Shown here: positions 21,401 to 36,500 of the stretch, piece by piece
How the letters are laid out: every line of letters begins with the position of its first letter
Numbering within the stretch: the stretch's first letter is position 1
Source: Arbacia lixula
Taxonomy: Eukaryota > Echinodermata > Echinoidea > Arbacioida > Arbaciidae
Assembly: GCA_963669155.1 (NCBI GenBank)
Contig: OZ022594.1
Coordinates: forward strand, 18,698,274 to 18,762,273
DNA length: 64,000 nt
Reading direction: 5' to 3'
Notes under the pieces: model-generated
Seen by the model: the letters and a program-made list of their open reading frames with translations, nothing else
Databases searched by the model: none
What the model was told of the DNA's origin: nothing
Position numbers and translations under genes: made by a program

Positions 21401-24400
21401 ATGACTCTTTACATGTGTGTGTGAATTAAGTTTTTTTTTACAGAGTTGTATCAATCAGATATGATTATTTATTTATTTAGAGCGAATTTTTGCTTAAAAA
21501 CATCGTAAAAATGACATTTCATGTAATTGAAACCCATAAATACATGTAGCCATAAATATTCTTTGAACCATGCTGTAAACAGTAACATTTGTTGCTGTTG
21601 TACAGTAAAGCATTAATGGAATATCTTCTATGTTTCAGTAACATTTTGCTATAAGATGTTGCTTTGTTCATGGGTACTGTATGTCACAGTGTTACACTTT
21701 GAATTAAGCCCAGAAACCTAAAATGGTCGTATACCTTACTTATAATGAAATTACTTAAAAGAAGTACAGTATGTTGACATGCTTCTTAATAATTGGTTGA
21801 CATAATTCGGGCATGTTAAAAAAAAACCCAGAGCCATACATGTATGAAATTAGGTTTTTTACAGAGTTGTATGACTTGTATCAATCAGATGTGATTATTT
21901 ACAATGTACATCTGGGACCCACCTTCTACGTCACCATCCGAAAGAGGCAGCGGGCCTTGAATCTTGAACCTCAAACAGGAGGAAGCTTTTCAAGGTTGCC
22001 AATACTTTGATGGTCCCTCAGAAATAGGTTTACATAAAGTAATGTACCTACATTGTATATCTTCTCCTGTGCGGAATTGTGCAAACAGACACTGTTTTCA
22101 CTGCCTAGTTTCCCTCTGTTAAACTGCCCTAAATTTACTGCACAAGGATCTACAATACACAAGACAGTACTACCGGTAGTACTTTGAATGTGAAATGGCG
22201 ACAAGAGCTCAATCAAAACAATCCTGAGTCATGTTGGCCATGGATATTTTCAATTACTGCACATAGTGTAATTTACAATTGTTTATAACTTTCATGGCAA
22301 CAGCTGCTATGACATGTGTCCATTGGCTGTTTGCCATGGTTACTGTGGAAAGGGTCTGTTTTCATCCAAATGACTCAGAAATTGTGGGAAGAAAGACAAA
22401 TTGACTAGATGAGGGGTGAATAAACAGAGAAAGAAAAAAGATATTGAATAATGAAAAAATGTGTTAGTATCCATTGTGACACTAAGAAGCACTAAAAGAT
22501 GAGTTACAATTTGTACCTCATTCAGAACCAAGGCCTTTTTAGAGCAAAAATGATCACTATTTGGCTTTTAAATTGGCAAACTATTTTTTTTTCAAATGAA
22601 ATTTTCATGAAGAAACGTAATGTAAATAGTAGATTAATAACATGTCAAAATCATTCAAGTTAGAGCAAGAATGATGCAAATTTGAAGAGCAAAAGAGGAA
22701 TTTCAACCTTTTCAGCGAGTTGCCAATTTGAAGATTTAGTGCCCATTGCCCCCTTATTTTGCTTTGAAAAATTATTACGAAGGTAATATCACTAAATGCC
22801 AAAAAGGATTCATCTTGTGCAAAAATGTATGATCTTCTATGTGATGCATCTTTTATTATTTTCAAAAGTTGATATTAAAAGTTGCAGCCCCAAAACACAT
22901 ATTTGTGGTACTTGGTTTTTGTAAAAATGAAGAAAGATGACAGATACAAAAAATGAAGTGGGAAGGATTTCCTCTTTGGTTGTGTGTGTCCACAGTCTTT
23001 TCAGACATTGGACTACTCTGATGCACACAAATAATGCTGTCTTTTGAGTGTATGAAAGGAGGCGTCTTTTCAGCAATTTGTAGTTGATCATTCAATGTTT
23101 CATCATCTGTGGGTGTTTGCCATCAAGATCAAAGTCCAAGCACGCTCGTAGGCATTCTTCCTAATCTACATACATTTGTGTACACTGTATGTGATCATAT
23201 GATCGCTATTCACTTCTATGACGTTAACAGTCAAGCATGTACATGTACACTGTACGTAATGTCGAACTATTGAACATCACACATTTTACTAATAGTGTAT
23301 AATTGATAGTCTTCTGTCTTGACTTTCCAATGTATTTCAAAATCTTGCAATCTACAGATATTTAGGGGGTAGCATTTAGCTTACACATGATACATGTAGA
23401 TCCATCCAAACAATGTGCAAAAATAGACATGTACCGGTATGCAGACTTACACCAAACTCTTGTACATGTAGTATACAGGTAGGTAATCATAGAAATGTCC
23501 ACTACTCCATACAGTATACAGTTTGTGCATGCATTTATCAATAGAGTTTGATTCATACAGTTCAATGTGATTGTACATGTAAATTTAGTACTATAAGTAT
23601 AACTGGTTTCCAAAATATACAGTACACATAATATGACCAACAGCTTTATGAATATGATTATTGCACGTGGCAATAATATTATATGGAGAGTGAATGAGTG
23701 AAGGGAAGACTTTGATATCATTTGAAAAGAAAACAACTGTACAATTGATATTTAAGCCTCAGAATATACATGAACTACGTTTTGAAAATGCCTTCTACTG
23801 AGCTGTTGGATAGGGTTTATCTGGTCTGGACATTGTATGTTAATGATGTTTTTTTTTCTTTTGATCCGTGGATATGATTTACACAGTTTGAACTGATAGT
23901 GCCTCCTACAGTCACCTGACCTACATATTACTCACCGACATCTTCATGTAGCCCTGTAACAAGGCTTTGAGGTGCATGGACACAACCTAGTTTGATAATT
24001 ACTCTGTCTGGTAACACAGACCATACCCAAACCCCATCTTTGAGAGGAGAAGGAATCGAGATGGGATTAGGGCATAGTCTGTGTTACCAGACATACTTGT
24101 CGTTGTTAACAGACTCAGTTGTGTACATGCACCTCACAGCCTTGTAACTAGGCTAACCATCATCCTATGGGATACAGCCTGTGTAGTGTATTATGCCGAC
24201 ATCACGTGCACGATAGAGTCAAGGAGGGAAAAGAATTGCGCTGGGGTATTTAGTACATTCCAACTCAGATGCCAAGAAACCAATCTAGGTCCCATAAACC
24301 ATGTGAGGGAAACCCATTTTTCACAGGCTTGGGGTCTTTTTATTATTTTTATTATTGTTTTGGGGCTCTTTATTGCACTGCTAGGGCTAAATCGTCATTT

Positions 24401-24549
24401 TTTACCCCACCCCCCCCCTTCTTTTTTGTGAATTCAATTTTTTACATGCAGTCAAATGTACTGTATATCCTTCTCCCCCCCATATCTGGTCACCCCTCCC
24501 CCTTTCACACACACACACACACACACATAGACACACATGCACACACACA

Positions 24550-24593
<44 letters not shown>

Positions 24594-27500
24594 CTCCCAT
24601 TATTTTTCCACCCTCAACTCTGCGTATAAATACTTTTTTTTAATTCAAATTTTTATGAAACAAAAATTTTTCAGTGTACTAGTACACGTACACGTACGTG
24701 GACATGTAGTTGATGAAAAACAAAATAGCAGGCACAAACTGTACACGTATAAGGGAAGAAAGGGAAGGAGGCGCAGTTCTAAACTGAGGTACATGTATAT
24801 TTTGTCCAGTTCAGCATGAAACATGATTCTTGAGCCTAAAAAGCATCGTGTTTCATGCTGAACTGGAGAAAATATACTACGGTTTAAAACTGTTAACAAC
24901 TTATACAATTTCAAAGTCAGAATAATAGTAATATTCTTTCTTAACTCATTTGGGATGAGAGCTTTTTTAGAGAAAAACTGAACACTATTTGGCTGTTATA
25001 TTTGCACCACTATTTTTCCAAGACAAGATTTTGATGATTAAATGGAGCATATACACTACAGCTCAAAGGAATTGGCATAGGAAAGGGAAAGGGAAAAAAA
25101 GGGAAGAAGCCGCAGTTTTAAACCGTGGTATATTTTGTCCAGTTCAGCATGAAACATGATTCTTGAGCCTAAAAAGCATCGTGTTTCATGCTGAACTGGA
25201 GAAAATATACTATGGTTTAAAACTGAGGCCCCTTCCCTTTCTTTCCTTTCCCTTTCCCTCTGCCAATTCCTTTGAGCTGGAGTGTACATCTTATAGAGTG
25301 CTCAGCAGATTACCTGACACTCAAAGGGTTAACCGATTTGTTGTTTATTTCCTGTTGCAGGCCTCACGCTTTGTTCATAAAGATGGCTACTGCATGTGGT
25401 ATGACCAATGCGGCACTGACCCCACCACCAACAAAGCCCTCAACTGCCTGTACAACAAGCCTGCCAAGGCCCTCACAGACCCCGAGGGCCTCCAGCTCCT
25501 GCAGGAACTCTGTCCAGACATGGTCTCCGCTGACCCCAACGGCACCAAGACCTGTTGCTCGACGGCCCAGCTGAAGACCTTCCAGGACAACATGAAGGTC
25601 CCTGATGAGACGATGAGTCGCTGTCCGTCCTGCTACCGGAACTTGGTGAACCTGTACTGCCACCTGACCTGCAGTACGAACCAGAGCATGCATGTCAACG
25701 CCTCTCTGACTATCCCCTACCCATCGGCTGTAGAGAACCAGGTGAAAGCTGCCGAGAGCCAGCAGAGCATCGTGCAGGTCGAGTACTACGTCCAGAACGA
25801 CACCGCCCAACGGATGTACAACTCCTGCAAGAATGTTAACTTCCCCAGCAGCAATACCAAGGTGCTGTCGCTGTACTGCGGGCAGTACGGGGCGGAGCAC
25901 TGCACAGCACAGCGCTGGCTGGACTTCATGGGCGACAAGAACAACCAGCAGACTCCGTTCCAGATCAACTTCCACCTGGGTGGCGCTCCCAGCCCCATGA
26001 CGGACATGGATACCAGGGTGTACGCTTGCCAGGAGGCACCCAACAACCAGACGCAGCCCTGCAGTTGCCAGGACTGCCCTCCATCCTGCCCGCCCACCCC
26101 ACCGCTACCGCCTCCTCCTCCACAGTTCCTCATCTTCGGCATCGACGGCTACATTGTCATCTTCTCCTTCGTCTACCTCGCATTCGTCATCCTCTTCATC
26201 ACCGGGAACATCGTCTATGCCCTCTGCTGTAGCGCGCGCAGCCAGCGTCGCGGCGGACTCATGGATGAGAACTCCACCTCGCTGAATCCGGGCAGCAACA
26301 TCCGGGAGGAAGTGACGGAGGAGGACGTGAATTGCAAGGCGAAGCTTGGCGTGCGTTTCCAGAGCTTGCTGGAGCTGTGCTTCAGGAAACTTGGAGTAGT
26401 CGTGGCTGGACATCCCCACCTGGTCCTGGTGCTGGGTGTGATGGTGGTAGCAGGAATGTCTGCAGGCATCATCAAGCTCAATGTAAGCAAACTAAGTATT
26501 CTCGTTTTCTACAAGGGACAAATCACCTGGGGTTTTCCGCATTGTGCAAGCCCCAATAAACGACAGATATCAACAGTAATAATAAACAGCATTTATATAG
26601 CGCTTATTAGAAAGAACATCTCTAAGCGCTTAAAGGAAAAATTGAATAGAAAGACAAGGAATTCAGCTAAAATCAAATTATACATGTTGACAGTTGACAT
26701 GAGACAGTTGAAGCTGCATGCTAAGGAAAGTCTATTTAACGAAAAAGTAGGTTTTTAACATAGATTTAAATTTTGTCTGTTGAGTCTGCTTGTTTTATGC
26801 TCTGAGGTAGATTGTTCCAAAGTTGAAGGGATGCTGAATTTAAAAGATTGGGAACCATAAGACTGGGTATTGGTGGCAGGAACTGCTAAGAATGATTTTT
26901 TGCTTGAGCGCAAGTTGCGGGCATGTGAATATTCTGATATTAATTGTTGAAGATAGACCGGAGCTGATTTTATCAAACATTGGAAAGTGAGCAAGAGGAT
27001 CTTAAAATCAATTCGTTCACGAACCCTCAGCATATGAAGCTCTCTTCGCAGTGGAGTGACAGACATGGTCTTTTGTTAAGCGGACAAAATTGAAAAGGGA
27101 ATGTTTGAAATTTTGACCGCATAACAAAAGATCAGGTTTATAGATGCAAACATGTTAAAAGTATGAAATCAACCACATGAGTGACAGCTTTGTGAGAATT
27201 AAACAACACAAAGGAAAGAAAAAAAAATGAAATGGGTGTAGAATGCAACTTTAACAACACCTTTGGCCTTTTTAGTTCCCACTCTTTGTAAAAGAGATTT
27301 TTCTGATAAGGTGTATAGTCTTACCTTGCCATTGGTATTGTTGGTCTCTTTTTTTTTTTTGGGTGGGGGGGGGGGGGGGACGGGCTTTTAAAATATTAAT
27401 TTGACTCTCTGGAGTACCGTGATTTTTTTTTTTTTTTGACAAAAGTTCTGGGCCCCATAACATAAAGCTTTGCGATCATTTGCAAATTTGACAGACGGAT

Positions 27501-30500
27501 TCTGATTGGTTACTGGTCATTTGCGCATGTAACAATGGTGTTGATTGGCCATCGCCATTTTGCGATTGATTGCAAACCTTTGTGTTACGGAGCCCTGATA
27601 TATGTATCATCAAATTTAGTTGATTATCATTTTGACCATCAGCATTGTTAATTTGCAGATCACGACGGATCCCGTTGAGCTGTGGTCCCCCCCTACCAGT
27701 GAGTCGAGGCTGGAGAAGAATTACTTTGATGAACACTTTGGACCCTTCTTCCGCACCGAGCAGATTATTTTGTCTGCCCCTAAGCGCAAACAATACACCA
27801 TCCACAGGAATTACCCCACTCCTCATAACACCACCTACTCCGGAATCATTGACAAGGACCTGCTTCATCAGGTATTTATGGGAACGCAGTAATACTATCA
27901 CAAGAGAGGTTTACGGTACACCATGTGTAAAGTCCTGGGAGGACTGAGATGAGAAAACGTGGATAGAATTGAAGGTGAAATGAACAGGCGAGAAAGTGGA
28001 GATTTGAAAGTAGAGTATACCTCTATACTCTTCAGCTCTTCACGCTTTCTGGTTTACAGTCCTTTTCAGGACTACACTCATATCGAAAGAATACTCTACT
28101 TTCAAATCTCCACTTTCTCGCCTGTTCATTTCACCTTCAATTCTATCCATGTTTTCTCATCTCAGTCCTCCCAGGACTTTACACATGGTGTACCGTAAAC
28201 CTCTCTCGTGATTGATCATACCACCATGCAAACCTTCAAACATCATCCGAACAGTAATACTAGGTGTTAACCCATTTCTCATTAGATCTTTTCAGCTTCT
28301 TAAACCCCGGTCCAATTAGGATGTCAAAATTTGCCTTGGAACTGCAATAACAAAAAAGGTTGGAGCTCAGTTACGACCTTTGGGGAATTGGAAGTATAGT
28401 CATAGCCTTTTGTCTGTTGTCTTCACAGCAGATTACGCGGGAGTCATGCTGCTAAGTGTCTGAGTGGAGAAAAGCCAGTCGGCATATACTGTATGCAGGC
28501 TCAGTGAAGAACGGGCTAAAAAAAAAACTTTTGACTTTTTGAAAACTGATTGAAAATAAGTTACAACTCAAATGAAGCTGAAAGTTACACATCATTAAGA
28601 TAAAGGATGTAATTTTTTGTAGAAGCAGGTTTTGTGCCATTTTATTATTCTTAATCCTTGGAATATTTAATGAGATTTTCACTTTTGGCCAAATTAGGAC
28701 CGCACAATTCATGTGTATCAGATGATTAATTCAAAACATAACAATGTCCATTACACCTGTACATGTAGATCCACTAGCAACTTTTATTACAGTGTAATAA
28801 TTCATGAAGCTTCTGGCAGAAAAGACCTTGTCAATTGACATGTGTGGTGCACAGTAGCAGAGGCGATCTTAGCTTCTATGTTAGAAGAACTGCAGAGGGT
28901 TAGGACGTCCTTTCGGGAACCTCAAAATATAGCGATCGCTATAATTCCACTAAAAGTTAGTTTCTAGCTATGTTTTTGGATGGGAAGTTTTAATCCAGAA
29001 TTTTCATACATTTCCCATGGTATTTACAAAATGTAATTTTTTGGACTTGCAAAAGGTCTACCCTGTCCTTCAGGCACAAACTTATTTCATTGTGTGTTTT
29101 CCTGCAGGCTTTGGATCTGCAGCAGGCACTAGTGGACATGAAGGTGCCGTACAACGGCAGCCACATTACCCTCAAGGACATCTGCTACGCCCCACTTGCG
29201 CCAGAGAACGACAACTGCGTCATCGAGAGCGTGCTCAACTACTTCCAGAATAGCCATGAGAACCTAGACAAGGTGGCGATGTCTCCTAGCCAGTGGTATG
29301 TGGCCGCGGACTACCACGAGCATCTGCTTTCCTGTGCGGGGTAAGTCATATTGTTTAATTCCCAACTGTTTTTTTTTTTTTGTATCAAAGGGTATGTTCA
29401 TCAACATTTTAAAGTGAGAATCAGCTTTTACACTGTATGTTTGGGAATGTTTACATGTATTGAAGCACATTTTGAAACAGGATTCTGTGAAGCTGCTATT
29501 ATCAACTCATCAGATTCGTGGTTCTGGCTCGTAATTGCATAATAGTGCACATTTTCTGCGTGTGTCAAAATAGCGAGGCGAATCACGTACCAAAAGCTCA
29601 ACTGCAAACATTAGCCTGAATCACATTTGAGAACACTGATTCTAGGCTAGGGAAGTGTGGCTAAATGCACCCCTAGTCTCCCTGTTCAGACCCTTTGACA
29701 GACGAACACAAGTATGTGCCCGGCTTAGCTTCCAGGCAGTTGGACGTTTCTCATTCAAACTGAGAAAATGGGTCTAGTACTCAAGACTAGTCACAGAAGT
29801 ATTCCCCTCATTATTCAAAGAGCCCAGGAAAAGATATCAAGAAGGAATACAGTACTGACCGTTGTGTTAGCCGCACCTGGACATAAGCCGCACATTTGCT
29901 CGTGTTGATTTTGTATTTTTATTTTGCGTGGCATGAATAAAACAAACAAACAAATGTTGGTACTGTATTGAAGGGCACATAGATAATGTTATGTGATATT
30001 AGTCCTTTTATCACTCCCCCGCCCAAATAATATTTCCATGTTAATGACCACTTTCCAGAAGCTGAATTACCCTCAAGGGTTCATGGGGCTAGTCTGAATA
30101 ACATTAACTGGAATTTAGGATGACGTAGGTAAGGTCCATCATCTGTGAGATCATCATGCATCCAAGAAACTGACCTTCTGTATGAATTTCACTATAATTG
30201 TTTACTTCAAACTTGAGACAAAAGGAGTATATATTTGGAAAGCTCACAGAGTTTGAAGAAGTTATTTCAGAAGCAGTTATATTTCCAGAATTGTTTCCTG
30301 AGTTATATCAGCAGAGTAATTTCAGGAGATTCATCAGATGTATTCATCACAGAGTTATTCATCAGAGTTGTTTAAATGTATTAAATGTACTGCATCATAA
30401 TGTACCTCGAGTCCACGAGTCCTCCTTCAACTTCAACTCAGAATTAAGCACACTATAGACTTTATCGTAGTAGATCATCCCCCACACAACAATAAATTGA

Positions 30501-33500
30501 TGTTTAATTGTGTTTGTTTGCAGTGCCCCAGCTTCCCTGAACGACACCACTGCTCTGCACATGCCTTGCATGGGCACCTACGGGGGCCCGGTGTTCCCCT
30601 GGACGGCCCTAGGGGGCTTCGAAGGTAAGGACGGGTCTGCAGCAACAAAAGCAGACATTGATTCAGATGGGACCATGTCATGTTTCATCTACTCCTCTAT
30701 TTTTCTTCGATCTTCATCTTTGAAGACAGGGTGTCCCACTCGCAAAAGCCATGAAACTTGGCAGGAATCTGCAGTGTACCCCACCGAAAGCATGTATGCA
30801 ATCTCACAGTCATAACTTCACGATTTATTGCAGGAAAAGTGGAAAACTATCCTTGTTTACGTTTGAAACCCACCCGCCCAAAGATCGCTATAATTTCGCT
30901 TAATGTTTCCAGTTCTATAATTGAAAAAGAAGTTCTGATATGGTATCTTCTTCCATTTTCCATAGTTTTTACAAAATTTTATTTTTTGACTGGCAAAACG
31001 GACACCCTGTCTTTAAGATGAAGATAATGTTTGGGATTAAATTGAAGGTTAGACTTACGGTTATGGTAAAGTGTAGCAGACATTAATTCAGATCGTACCA
31101 TTTGCCATCTACTCCTCTATTTTTGTCTTATTCCAACTTTGTCTTTAAGACAGGGCTGATGTTCGGGGGTTTACAAGTAAGATTGTGCCTGTATATAGGG
31201 AATGCGGGTACAATCTAAAAACATCAACAATACAAAATTCTGTGATTTGTCACTTCCTTGCTTTTGTCCGTTCTTCCTTTTGTCGAAATATTGATGAAAA
31301 AACGTGTCAGGAGACGAGAGGAGTATAATATAGCTAAGAACCTCATTACGATCTCTGTTGCATTGTGGGTAATTTTCCCTTAGATGCCTTATGGATAATT
31401 GTCTCACTGATCTCAATTTGAGAGGATTTTAACTCTTGTTGTTGATTCCAGGGGATGAATACAACCTAGCCGAGAACCTGATTATTACATTCCCCGTCAA
31501 TAACTACCTCCTGGGAGACCCACGTTTGGAGAAGGCGATGGTTTGGGAGAAGGCCTACCTTGATTACCTCAAGAGCTACAACAACACCAACTTCACCATC
31601 GCTTTCCAAGCAGAGGTAAGAAGCTCCTTTCCTCCGTCATCTCCCTATCAGAGTGTCAAAACTGCCAAGTCTCCCTGATTTCGCAGGAGACTCCCTGAAA
31701 GTAGACCCAATACTGCATTGGATGTCATCACATCACCCAATCTCCCTGATTATTGATAGACTATTGCCATTAGGTTGTATGCATTTGATAGACATGTCCC
31801 TGATTTCTGATGAAATATCCTAAAATCTATTGCCATTAGGTTGTATGCATTTGATGGACATGTCCCTGATTTCTGATCAAATATCCTAAAATCTTCCTGA
31901 TTGTTGAATTTCAATCTTGGTAGCTCCGGTTAAACCCTCTCAGTACTAAGCCAGGTAAAAAGATATTGACTTGCTACTCGGTACTGAGGTATTCGATATT
32001 GATGTGATAGCCTGTTAATACTCATGCGCCTGCCATTATCGTTGGATGCCATATTTGTGAAGCAATTTAAAATACAACTCTCCGATTGTTTGTGGCTCGC
32101 AGAGGTCTGTGGAGGATGAGATCAACCGAGAGAGCCAATCAGATGTCCTTACCATCGCTCTCAGCTACATCTTCATGTTTGCCTACGTGACCTTTGCCCT
32201 TGGTCAGATCAAGAGTTGCCAAAGACTCCTGGTGAGTAATTCCTTCTCATTCTCAGCCAATCAATTCATACTTCATCTTCTTCATTAAAGGGTTACTACA
32301 TTAGAAAAATAAGTTCACACTAATCTATGTGAAATTATCCACTAAAAACAAATTTCATATTTGCTGCAATAAAGTCTCATTTTAACAAAAAATTTAAAAA
32401 ACGCACTCCTCCAAGTGACGTCAGAGGAGTCAAATGCCATAAAAAACTCCGCTGTTAAACTTGATTGTACGGGAGTCGACAATAATTTCTTATTGACCTT
32501 TTTCGTTGAGTATGCAAATTTTATTCACGCCATTCAAACAATACATTTCCAGTGGGAACCCCAAAGCTTGTCCAGGGTTTGTCCGAGTAGCAACAACTAA
32601 TAGATTCAAAGTGCATTCCATCCATTGAATCTGAATGTCAAGATACATGTGAATGCAATAACGTGTTACTACGCAGTTAGGGGGAAAGTTGTGAATACAT
32701 TACGAAAATGGTCTATTGTTGACAGCGGAGTCTTTTATGGCATTTGACTCCTCTGACGTCACTTGGAGGTGTGCGTTTTTTCAAATTTTCGTGAAAATGA
32801 TAATTTATTGCGGTACACAAATCTGAAATTTGTTTTTAGTGGATAATTTTACATAGTTTAGTGGGAACTTATTTTTCTAATTTATTAACTCTTTAAAGAC
32901 TGGGTGTCCCTATTGCAGGTTAAACATTTTGTTGTTGTTGTGAAAACATGTGCAAGTACGGTTTGTTTTTGTTCCATTTGCGTGTGTAACATAGCGGGCC
33001 TGAGAGCAGTGCACGCATTATATAGCACTGGGTGTCATGCGTGAATACAACAATGCCGCGAAAATGCCTGCAACACCTTCATATGTGAAAATATCTGTAT
33101 GCAAAATATAGGCTTACAGTACTTCAATACATTGAACAAATACATAGATTTACTGGTAATTATGTATGTACACAACAGCTCAAAGGAATTGGCATAGGAA
33201 AAGGGAAAGGGAAGAAAGGGAAGGAGCCGCAGTCTTAAACCGTGGTATATTTTGTCCAGTTCAGCATGAAACATGTTGCTTTTTAGGCTAATGCATCGTT
33301 TTTCATGCTGCACTGGACAAAATATACCGCCGTTTAAAACTGGGGCTCCTTCCCTTTCTTCCCTTTCCCTTTGCCTATGCCAATTCCTTTGAGCTGGAGT
33401 GTAGTATACAAATAAACTCAGAATCAGTGAAATACATTATGTGTTGAATACATCGATACAGTGAAATCCTACAGTAATGTTGGACATTGTATTGTTTAGA

Positions 33501-36500
33501 GGCCATACTTATCTTGTACATTATCAGCAGTATGTTTAGATTGAATCCTTGAATAGGCCTGCTAGAGTTTGATTAATAATCTTAATCATTTGGCATTCTT
33601 ACAAGGTATTTTTTGGCAATTCTAACAAATTACTTTATATAAACTCACCCTGGGAAATTCTGTACACATCAAGTCTCATTAAGTAAATTGCATATACATA
33701 CAAAAGTAGGTCAATGATAAATAATCTAAAAAAACATTCAGGCATAGAGTATAGGCAACCTTTGAAACTTGAAGCATGGAGACGTGAATTATTTTGCTTT
33801 TTCATGCAGCAAAGTTGAATATACAGGTGTAGCTACAGTGTAATTGTTGTTAAATCATTGCTTTAAATCACTTCCATAACACGTAAACATACAGTATGTG
33901 TTATTACAGAATGTCTCTTTGGTATCAAGCGATATGTTTTAAAGATGTCTACATGTAGTGATATCATCTTGATTTTATGTTGATGTGTCATAAAGATCAT
34001 AGAGGTTGATGGAGGTTAATAGAACCAAATTATGAAAAAACTATCCCCAAACAAAAAAATCCACACCCTGGTAGATTGAATTGTTTGCATGGGTGAGAGG
34101 GTGGGGGGGGGGGGGGGGGTGGTGTAAATCTCACTATTGAGCCCTTATGTAATTGTTTCAATGGGGTTGCTGTCCAGTAGTCCAGTACCGGTAGTCACAT
34201 GTTGTGTGTCGCATGTTAACCAAGGACAAATCTCAGTGGGTGGGAAGTTAGTTACGGAGGTCAGTTATGGAATACATGCAATGACACCATATCATTTAGC
34301 TCGCACTGTTTACAGACACTGTCACTTCAATATATAGAAACTTGCCATATTCTAAACAGAGGTTTAACACAAAATGTGTATGGTACTTAATCTGGACTAA
34401 CTTATGAGATGCCGAATAAAACAACATGAAACAGTATATTTTGATTCAATATAGATTTTGTCCTCCGAACCAGTGAGTTTGTTCATGTAGTAATTAATGT
34501 GAATAATTGAAATCACCAACTGTTGCGATTCTGTGATGAAAATCAATGATTTTGTGACAGCATCAGATGATTTATTTTGCGACCCATGAAGTTAGACCAG
34601 GGTCCTGTTTCACCAAGATGTGCGAAGGTTACACACGACTTTAACCACAACTAGTGACCTATTCTTGTGCTTAATTTGTGCGTAATTTGTAAATCAAATT
34701 TGACAAATTATGAATTTTGTATTCAGACGCTTCATGCTGAACTGGACAAAATATACCGTGGCTTATAACTACGGGTCCTTCCCTTTCTTCCTTTTCCCTT
34801 TCCCTATGCCAATTCCTTTAAGCTGTAGTGTAGGTACCCAAGAATAGGTCACCAGCCGCGCATGATTTTCGTACATCTTTGTGAAACATGGCCCAAGTTT
34901 AGAAGTGGTATGCTGTTTGCGTTTAACCCCTGTTAAGAATATGGGCCACTGTATACAGTACAGTCATGTAGAGTGTTGTACATGATAACAAAGTGCTGTC
35001 TGCAATCTACCGTAATATATATATAAATTGTATATATTACAGTCGATTGCAGACAGCACTTTGTTAGCATGTAATATAATATAATATATAATGTAATATT
35101 ATGCAGGGAGGTAAGATGACCACAGGCACATGACAGTGTAAATCTTGTCCATGTACAATCTACCAGTAAATGTTCATGTAATCATTCATGTATGAATATT
35201 GGGAGAACAATTTGATACAGTTCATGCTTGGTAGCCGCAGAAGCATTATCAATAGCATTATCACAGGCAGGAGTGATTTAGAGAAGAACTTTGTAAATTA
35301 TTACTGTATTTGGCGGTTGCTACTTGGTCCATGACTTTTCCCAATAAAGCGAAACTGGCATTCTACATGTACATGTATATAGACTGGTCAATCAGAGAGT
35401 CAAGAAACGTAAACTTTATGTACAAGTTATGTACCAGTTACTTTGATTCAGGTTGTTTTAGGGTAACTAAAGGAGCAGTCTTTGTGGACATGGAGTCCTT
35501 CCCCATGTACATGTATAGTACATCACTAAGGATATGATCTTTTGTTTTGCAGACCAAACTAAAAAACCTTTGAAATTTTGTCTGCATAACAAAAGACCAA
35601 TGTTCATAGTGTGCACCGGTATACATGTACGTGTCAATATTTTTCTCAATTTGGATATTTCAATGGTGTATTGTGTCAGTTATGAAAGTGGTTGCAGGAA
35701 ATTAAACCACGTTGTGAAGAGAGGAAGTGGGAAGCAGTCTGTTTACATAATGACTGGATCATCCCTCCTCTTGAAAGAAAAAAAAAACACTAGTGACAGT
35801 CAGACACACTTATTTAATGTATAAAAGCTGAGTAATGATTAGGTATGTTGTTAAAAATTAGAGGAAATTAAGCTAAACAAGAAGTATTTGAGGACAAGTA
35901 TAAAGTGGTCTGTTAGGGCAAATTTGTGCAAAGACATAGCTGAGAAATGCATGGTGACACCATATATTAGAAATCAGAGGCAACGCTCAAAGAAAGCTCA
36001 TAGCACGCCTACACTAACATTTTAGAGACTTGCCTGAATGGTCACTCGTATGGGCTAACAAAATATAATTAATAGTCTTTTAAGATGAAGGAGTGAGAGA
36101 AAAACTTGTTAAAGAGAATATCAAAGGGAAGGATATAATGATGGAAAGAACAAAACTAGGAGGCAAAAATCACATTGTAAAAAAGTAATGACCCTATCCA
36201 CCCCTGGATTTGAAGCGGGGTCACAGCGTCTTTACCAATTCATCCAGAAATCTTCCATTCACTTAAAATGCACAGCAGGGGAAAGAATGATTTAGAAATC
36301 GATATTCAAGCTGAAATTTCGCCATGATCCCGATATATGATTAAAAAGAAAGACCACATTTTGGAAAGCTAGTAGACTCAGCTGCAACATACTCAAATAT
36401 CAGAGTAAAGGCTTTAAAGGGCATATACTGTACTGGGAAGGCAAAAAAGCCTTCAAAATGTAATTGTTCGCAATCTTCTTGCCAATGGTCTTAAATTCAT

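Larger units (their letters stand above)
18462..25360 (+). other. NPC1 intron 1 (6.9 kb)
   Basis: GTAAGT...TTGCAG. It holds a GC-rich patch (18565-18700), a CTAGTAGTAG palindrome cluster (about 18985-19025), a family C element (20228-20687), a family O half (20690-20998), an inverted-repeat element (23951-24155), a CA tract (24505-24591) and two family A MITEs (24751-24893, 25054-25284). No coding exon is evident. Confidence 0.8.

Noticed and set aside
25364-25975. A 203-codon minus-strand frame opposite exon 2
   Set aside because: It mirrors the GC-rich coding exon and shows no known domain.
25163-26758. A single 531-codon open frame around exon 2
   Set aside because: Its start lies in a family A MITE and its end runs past the GTAAGC donor at 26483 into a LINE tail. 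Only 25361-26482 matches NPC1.
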